Positions 61,332 to 64,000 of a stretch of DNA of 64,000 nt are shown here, one piece after another (positions within the stretch are counted from its first letter, which is position 1; each line of letters begins with the position of its first letter). The notes below the pieces were generated by a model. It was not told the DNA's origin and did no database searches. It worked only from the letters and a program-made list of their open reading frames with translations. The stretch lies in contig NZ_CP026604.1 in the NCBI RefSeq assembly GCF_003063625.1, positions 2,768,065-2,832,064 of the forward strand. Direction: 5' to 3'. A program made the translations under genes and the position numbers. This stretch comes from Saccharobesus litoralis. GTDB taxonomy: Bacteria; Pseudomonadota; Gammaproteobacteria; Enterobacterales; Alteromonadaceae.

Positions 61332-62360
61332 GTGAAAAATAGTTTCTCTGAACGCGTTGTGTCCTGGCATGATAAACATGGCCGCAAAGACTTACCTTGG
61401 CAGCAGGATAAAACCCTGTACCGAGTTTGGGTTTCTGAAATCATGCTGCAGCAGACACAGGTCAGCACTGTCATTCCTTACTTTCAACGCTTTATGGCGC
61501 AATACCCCACGCTGCATGATCTAGCCAATGCTAATGAAGATGATGTGTTACAGTTATGGACTGGACTTGGGTATTACGCTCGAGCGCGAAATTTGTTAAA
61601 AGCTGCAAAGCAAATGGTCGAACAATATGGCCAGTTTCCTGAGCAATTTACTGAGGTGGTTGATTTACCCGGTATTGGCCGCTCGACCGCGGGCGCAGTG
61701 TTGTCGTTAACCTTAGATAAACCCATTGCCATTTTAGATGGCAATGTAAAGCGTGTGCTGGCTCGCCACTTTATGGTTGATGGCTGGCCAGGGCAAAAAC
61801 CGGTAGCGGATAAGCTGTGGGCTTTGAGTGAAGAAGTAACACCTAAGCAGCAAACCAGTGTGTTTAATCAAGCTATGATGGATATTGGCGCAACTATATG
61901 TAAGCGCGGTAAACCGTTATGTGAGTTGTGCCCTGTGCAAGATACCTGCTTTGCTAAAGCCAATAATTTACAAACGGCTTACCCACAACCCAAGCCGAAA
62001 AAAAATATCCCTGAGCGACAAACGACTATGTTGATCATGCGCTGTGAACAACATATCTATTTGCAACGTCGTCCAACATCAGGAATTTGGGGCGGATTGT
62101 ACTGTTTCCCTCAGTTTGATGACGCGTCAGCGTTAGACGAGTGGTTACAAACACAGCAATTACAGATTGCTGATAAAACCCAGTTAGCCGCATTTCGCCA
62201 TACATTTAGTCATTTCCATTTAGATATAACCCCGATAGTCATCGATCTTACGTCGCGACCATTATTGGTTAACGATAGTGAAGATATATGGTTTAATTTA
62301 CAACAACAACGCGAGTTTGGTGTTGCGGCACCAACCCAGAAATTATTATCCCAGCTATAG
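61332..62360 (+). CDS. mutY: Adenine DNA glycosylase MutY
   Basis: The 342-residue enzyme (E. coli 350) removes adenine opposite 8-oxoguanine. It has [13 protein letters not shown] (near 39), the helix-hairpin-helix [18 protein letters not shown] with catalytic Asp in [10 protein letters not shown], and the 4Fe-4S cysteines C-x6-C-x2-C-x5-C in [17 protein letters not shown]. The C-terminal NUDIX-like domain recognises 8-oxoG. The start is GTG 61332. It is followed by yggX after 20 bases. Confidence 0.96.
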   Translation: MKNSFSERVVSWHDKHGRKDLPWQQDKTLYRVWVSEIMLQQTQVSTVIPYFQRFMAQYPTLHDLANANEDDVLQLWTGLGYYARARNLLKAAKQMVEQYGQFPEQFTEVVDLPGIGRSTAGAVLSLTLDKPIAILDGNVKRVLARHFMVDGWPGQKPVADKLWALSEEVTPKQQTSVFNQAMMDIGATICKRGKPLCELCPVQDTCFAKANNLQTAYPQPKPKKNIPERQTTMLIMRCEQHIYLQRRPTSGIWGGLYCFPQFDDASALDEWLQTQQLQIADKTQLAAFRHTFSHFHLDITPIVIDLTSRPLLVNDSEDIWFNLQQQREFGVAAPTQKLLSQL

Positions 62361-62380
62361 ATAATTAAGGTATTTAGAAC

Positions 62381-62653
62381 ATGGCCAGAACCGTATTTTG
62401 TCAATTACTGCAAAAAGAAGCAGATGGTTTAGATTTTCAACTTTATCCTGGTGAATTAGGCAAGCGCATTTTTGACAATATTAGCAAAGAAGCTTGGGGA
62501 CAGTGGCAAGCTAAACAAACTATGTTGATCAATGAAAAGAAACTAAACATGATGAATGTTGATGATCGTAAAGTGATTGAGCAAGCCATGGTTGAGTTTT
62601 TATTTGAAGGTAAAGATGTAGTGATTGAAGGTTATACACCACCGGCTAAATAA
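62381..62653 (+). CDS. yggX: Oxidative damage protection protein, Fe(II) trafficking
   Basis: The 90-residue protein (E. coli 91) has the conserved start [19 protein letters not shown], where Cys7 is the key residue, and the [17 protein letters not shown] segment. It protects iron-sulfur proteins from oxidants. It lies in the same mutY-yggX order as E. coli and is the last gene before the repeat array. Confidence 0.95.
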   Translation: MARTVFCQLLQKEADGLDFQLYPGELGKRIFDNISKEAWGQWQAKQTMLINEKKLNMMNVDDRKVIEQAMVEFLFEGKDVVIEGYTPPAK

Positions 62654-62664
62654 CCTTATTTTAA

Positions 62665-62980
62665 TGTAGGGCTGGCTTTATGCCGGCTAACCCAATCTAT
62701 TAAATCGATGCTCGGTTTGTGGGGATAAATCTTTCTCTACAAGTTCGCTACAAGATGTGTTTTTTTGTAGGGCCGGTTTTATACCGGCTAACCCAATCTA
62801 TTAAGTCGGCATTCGGCTTGTGGGGATAAACCTTTCTCTACAAGTTCGCTACAAGATATGCTTTTGTAGGGCCGGTTTTATACCGGCTAACCCAATCTAT
62901 TTAATCGATACTCGGCTTGTGGGGATAAACCCCACCCTACAAGGTATGCTTTTTTGTGGGGATAAACCCCACCCTACAAG
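62665..62980. repeat. Tandem array of palindromic ~100-bp repeats
   Basis: Three units start at 62665, 62766 and 62865 (periods 101 and 99 bp). Each opens with TGTAGG and a hairpin (GCTGGC/GCCGGC or GCCGGT/ACCGGC around TTTAT), then CTAACCCAATCTAT and GTGGGGATAAA. A fourth partial unit follows, ending in ACCCTACAAG. The units are 85-95% alike by eye. The array fills the gap between yggX and the hybrid kinase gene and holds no gene. Confidence 0.8.
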
Positions 62981-62982
62981 TT

Positions 62983-64000
62983 TTACATTTTCGTTTGATT
63001 GTATAATTTAACCTGCTCAAACTTGGTTTCGACATCTTTCACCAATACGCTTAAATCACCTTCACGTTCGTGCTTAATGGTATGTTCCAAAGTTTCAGAT
63101 GCGGTAGCCAATGGTAAAGCACCAACCGTTTTCGACGCCGACTTCATTTGATGGGCAATACCTTGAATATTGGCTTTGTCCATAATAGTTAAACTATCTT
63201 TAATTCGGCCGATTAAATCAGCGCCATGGCTGATAAAGGTACTTAAATACTCTTTGTGTTTACTGCTATCATCACCTAAAAAGCTGGTCATGGTTTCAAT
63301 GCAAACCGCATCATCAGCAAACTCAACACTATCTGATTTGGCTGGTGCTGTTGCCGCTATCGCTTTTTTGTCTATTGGTAGCCATTTATGCAGCAGTTTG
63401 TCTAAGGTGACGAGTTCAACCGGTTTGGTAATAAAATCGTTCATACCTAGCGAGAAGCACTTTTGTGCTTCACCTTTAAGCGCATTAGCGGTAATGGCTA
63501 TGATGTAGCTACTTTTTTCATAGTCGTTAGCACGTTCTTCTTCGCGGATCGCTTGGCTTAAATCGTAGCCTGTCATATGTGGCATATGAATATCAGTTAG
63601 CACTAAAGGGTAGTGCTCGGCTTTCCACATTTTTAAGGCTTCTTGACCATCGTTAGCCACTTCTGAGGCATAGCCCAACATGCTAAGTTGATCTTGTAGT
63701 ACTTTTTGGTTGAGCGGGTTATCTTCAACCAATAGTATCAAGTTGCCTTGCGCGCGAGCTTCTTCAACCGTAGGCGCTCTTACTACTTCAACTGAATTGA
63801 TATCATCGCTAACGTTATCTTGTTTCGGTGCGCGTTTGCCGGTGGCAACTGCGGTGGCATCAATAAAGTTGGTGAGGCATAACGGTGTCGCGACTAAGAA
63901 TACAATGCGATCAGATTCAATATCGTTAAATTGGGTGGGATCTGTTGTGATGATCACAAATTTACAGCGATTAACGTAGTTACCGTCAACCAATGCTTGA
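62983..64000 (-). CDS. C-terminal part of a hybrid sensor histidine kinase (receiver and HPt domains)
   Basis: The reading frame runs off the window edge, so the 5' end and kinase core are outside. The visible 338 residues contain a probable degenerate receiver end (about residues 1-60), and a full receiver with the acidic pair in LLVEDNPLNQ, phospho-acceptor Asp in LVLTDIHMPHMTG, and Lys in NDFITKPVEL. An HPt domain with His in HQMKSASKTVGAL follows. The layout resembles the end of BarA/ArcB-like multi-step kinases. The partner regulator is unknown. The stop codon directly abuts the repeat array. Confidence 0.85.
   Translation of the reverse strand, partial: QALVDGNYVNRCKFVIITTDPTQFNDIESDRIVFLVATPLCLTNFIDATAVATGKRAPKQDNVSDDINSVEVVRAPTVEEARAQGNLILLVEDNPLNQKVLQDQLSMLGYASEVANDGQEALKMWKAEHYPLVLTDIHMPHMTGYDLSQAIREEERANDYEKSSYIIAITANALKGEAQKCFSLGMNDFITKPVELVTLDKLLHKWLPIDKKAIAATAPAKSDSVEFADDAVCIETMTSFLGDDSSKHKEYLSTFISHGADLIGRIKDSLTIMDKANIQGIAHQMKSASKTVGALPLATASETLEHTIKHEREGDLSVLVKDVETKFEQVKLYNQTKM

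Noticed and set aside
62665..62980. Repeat array as a CRISPR
   Set aside because: The units are about 100 bp, near identical along their whole length and have no unique spacers. There is no cas gene.

Overview
The window looks like a chromosomal segment of a marine gammaproteobacterium of the order Alteromonadales. The reasons are moderate-to-low G+C, a dusB-fis operon, a murB-birA-coaX-tRNA-tufB-secE-nusG-rplKAJL-rpoBC-rpsLG-fusA-tufA translation/transcription block, ArcA and ArcB homologues, a mutY-yggX pair, a cysDNC locus with an SLC13 carrier, and very large multi-PAS chemoreceptors. The genus is not identifiable from the sequence alone. I read it by eye and ran no searches, so family assignments rest on recognised motifs, lengths and synteny.

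Layout. Bases 1-13391 hold a chemoreceptor cluster: the 3' part of one receptor (open at the window edge), a small exported protein with two PilJ/NarX-type sensor motifs, a 1353-residue transmembrane receptor nine bases further on, an IS110-family insertion sitting inside a palindromic repeat element, and a soluble receptor with eight tandem PAS domains in an exact 366-bp period. All three receptors end in a WEEF tail typical of CheR/CheB tethering. Bases 13513-19617 are a minus-strand block: rhodanese, purD, an exported methyltransferase-like protein, purH, fis and dusB, separated by interspersed fold-back repeats. Bases 19917-20105 may encode a small membrane protein.

Bases 20263-41820 are the core information-processing block. 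It starts with murB, birA and coaX, then four tRNAs and tufB, tRNA-Trp, secE-nusG, the L11-L1-L10-L12 genes with their leaders, rpoBC, and the str operon (rpsL, rpsG, fusA, tufA). Three strong sigma70 promoters with GC-rich discriminators drive the tRNA/tuf, rplK and rpsL transcripts. The two tuf genes are almost identical. A second EF-G gene (42563-44644, minus) shows much stronger codon bias than the fusA of the str operon.

Bases 44881-64000 hold arcB and arcA (convergent), an orphan membrane histidine kinase, a DUF3293 protein, glgC-glgA, rsmC, and a sulfate-activation operon cysD-(DHH phosphoesterase)-cysN-(SLC13/RCK_C carrier)-cysC. These are followed by trmB, mutY-yggX, a tandem array of palindromic repeats, and the C-terminal part of a hybrid histidine kinase that runs off the window. 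Intergenic space is rich in short hairpin repeats of at least three families. The most promising leads are the DHH enzyme inside the sulfate operon, the fusA/fusA2 inversion of codon adaptation, the PilJ-protein/receptor pair, the octa-PAS receptor, the structured leader of the IS110 transposase, and the hairpin repeat families.
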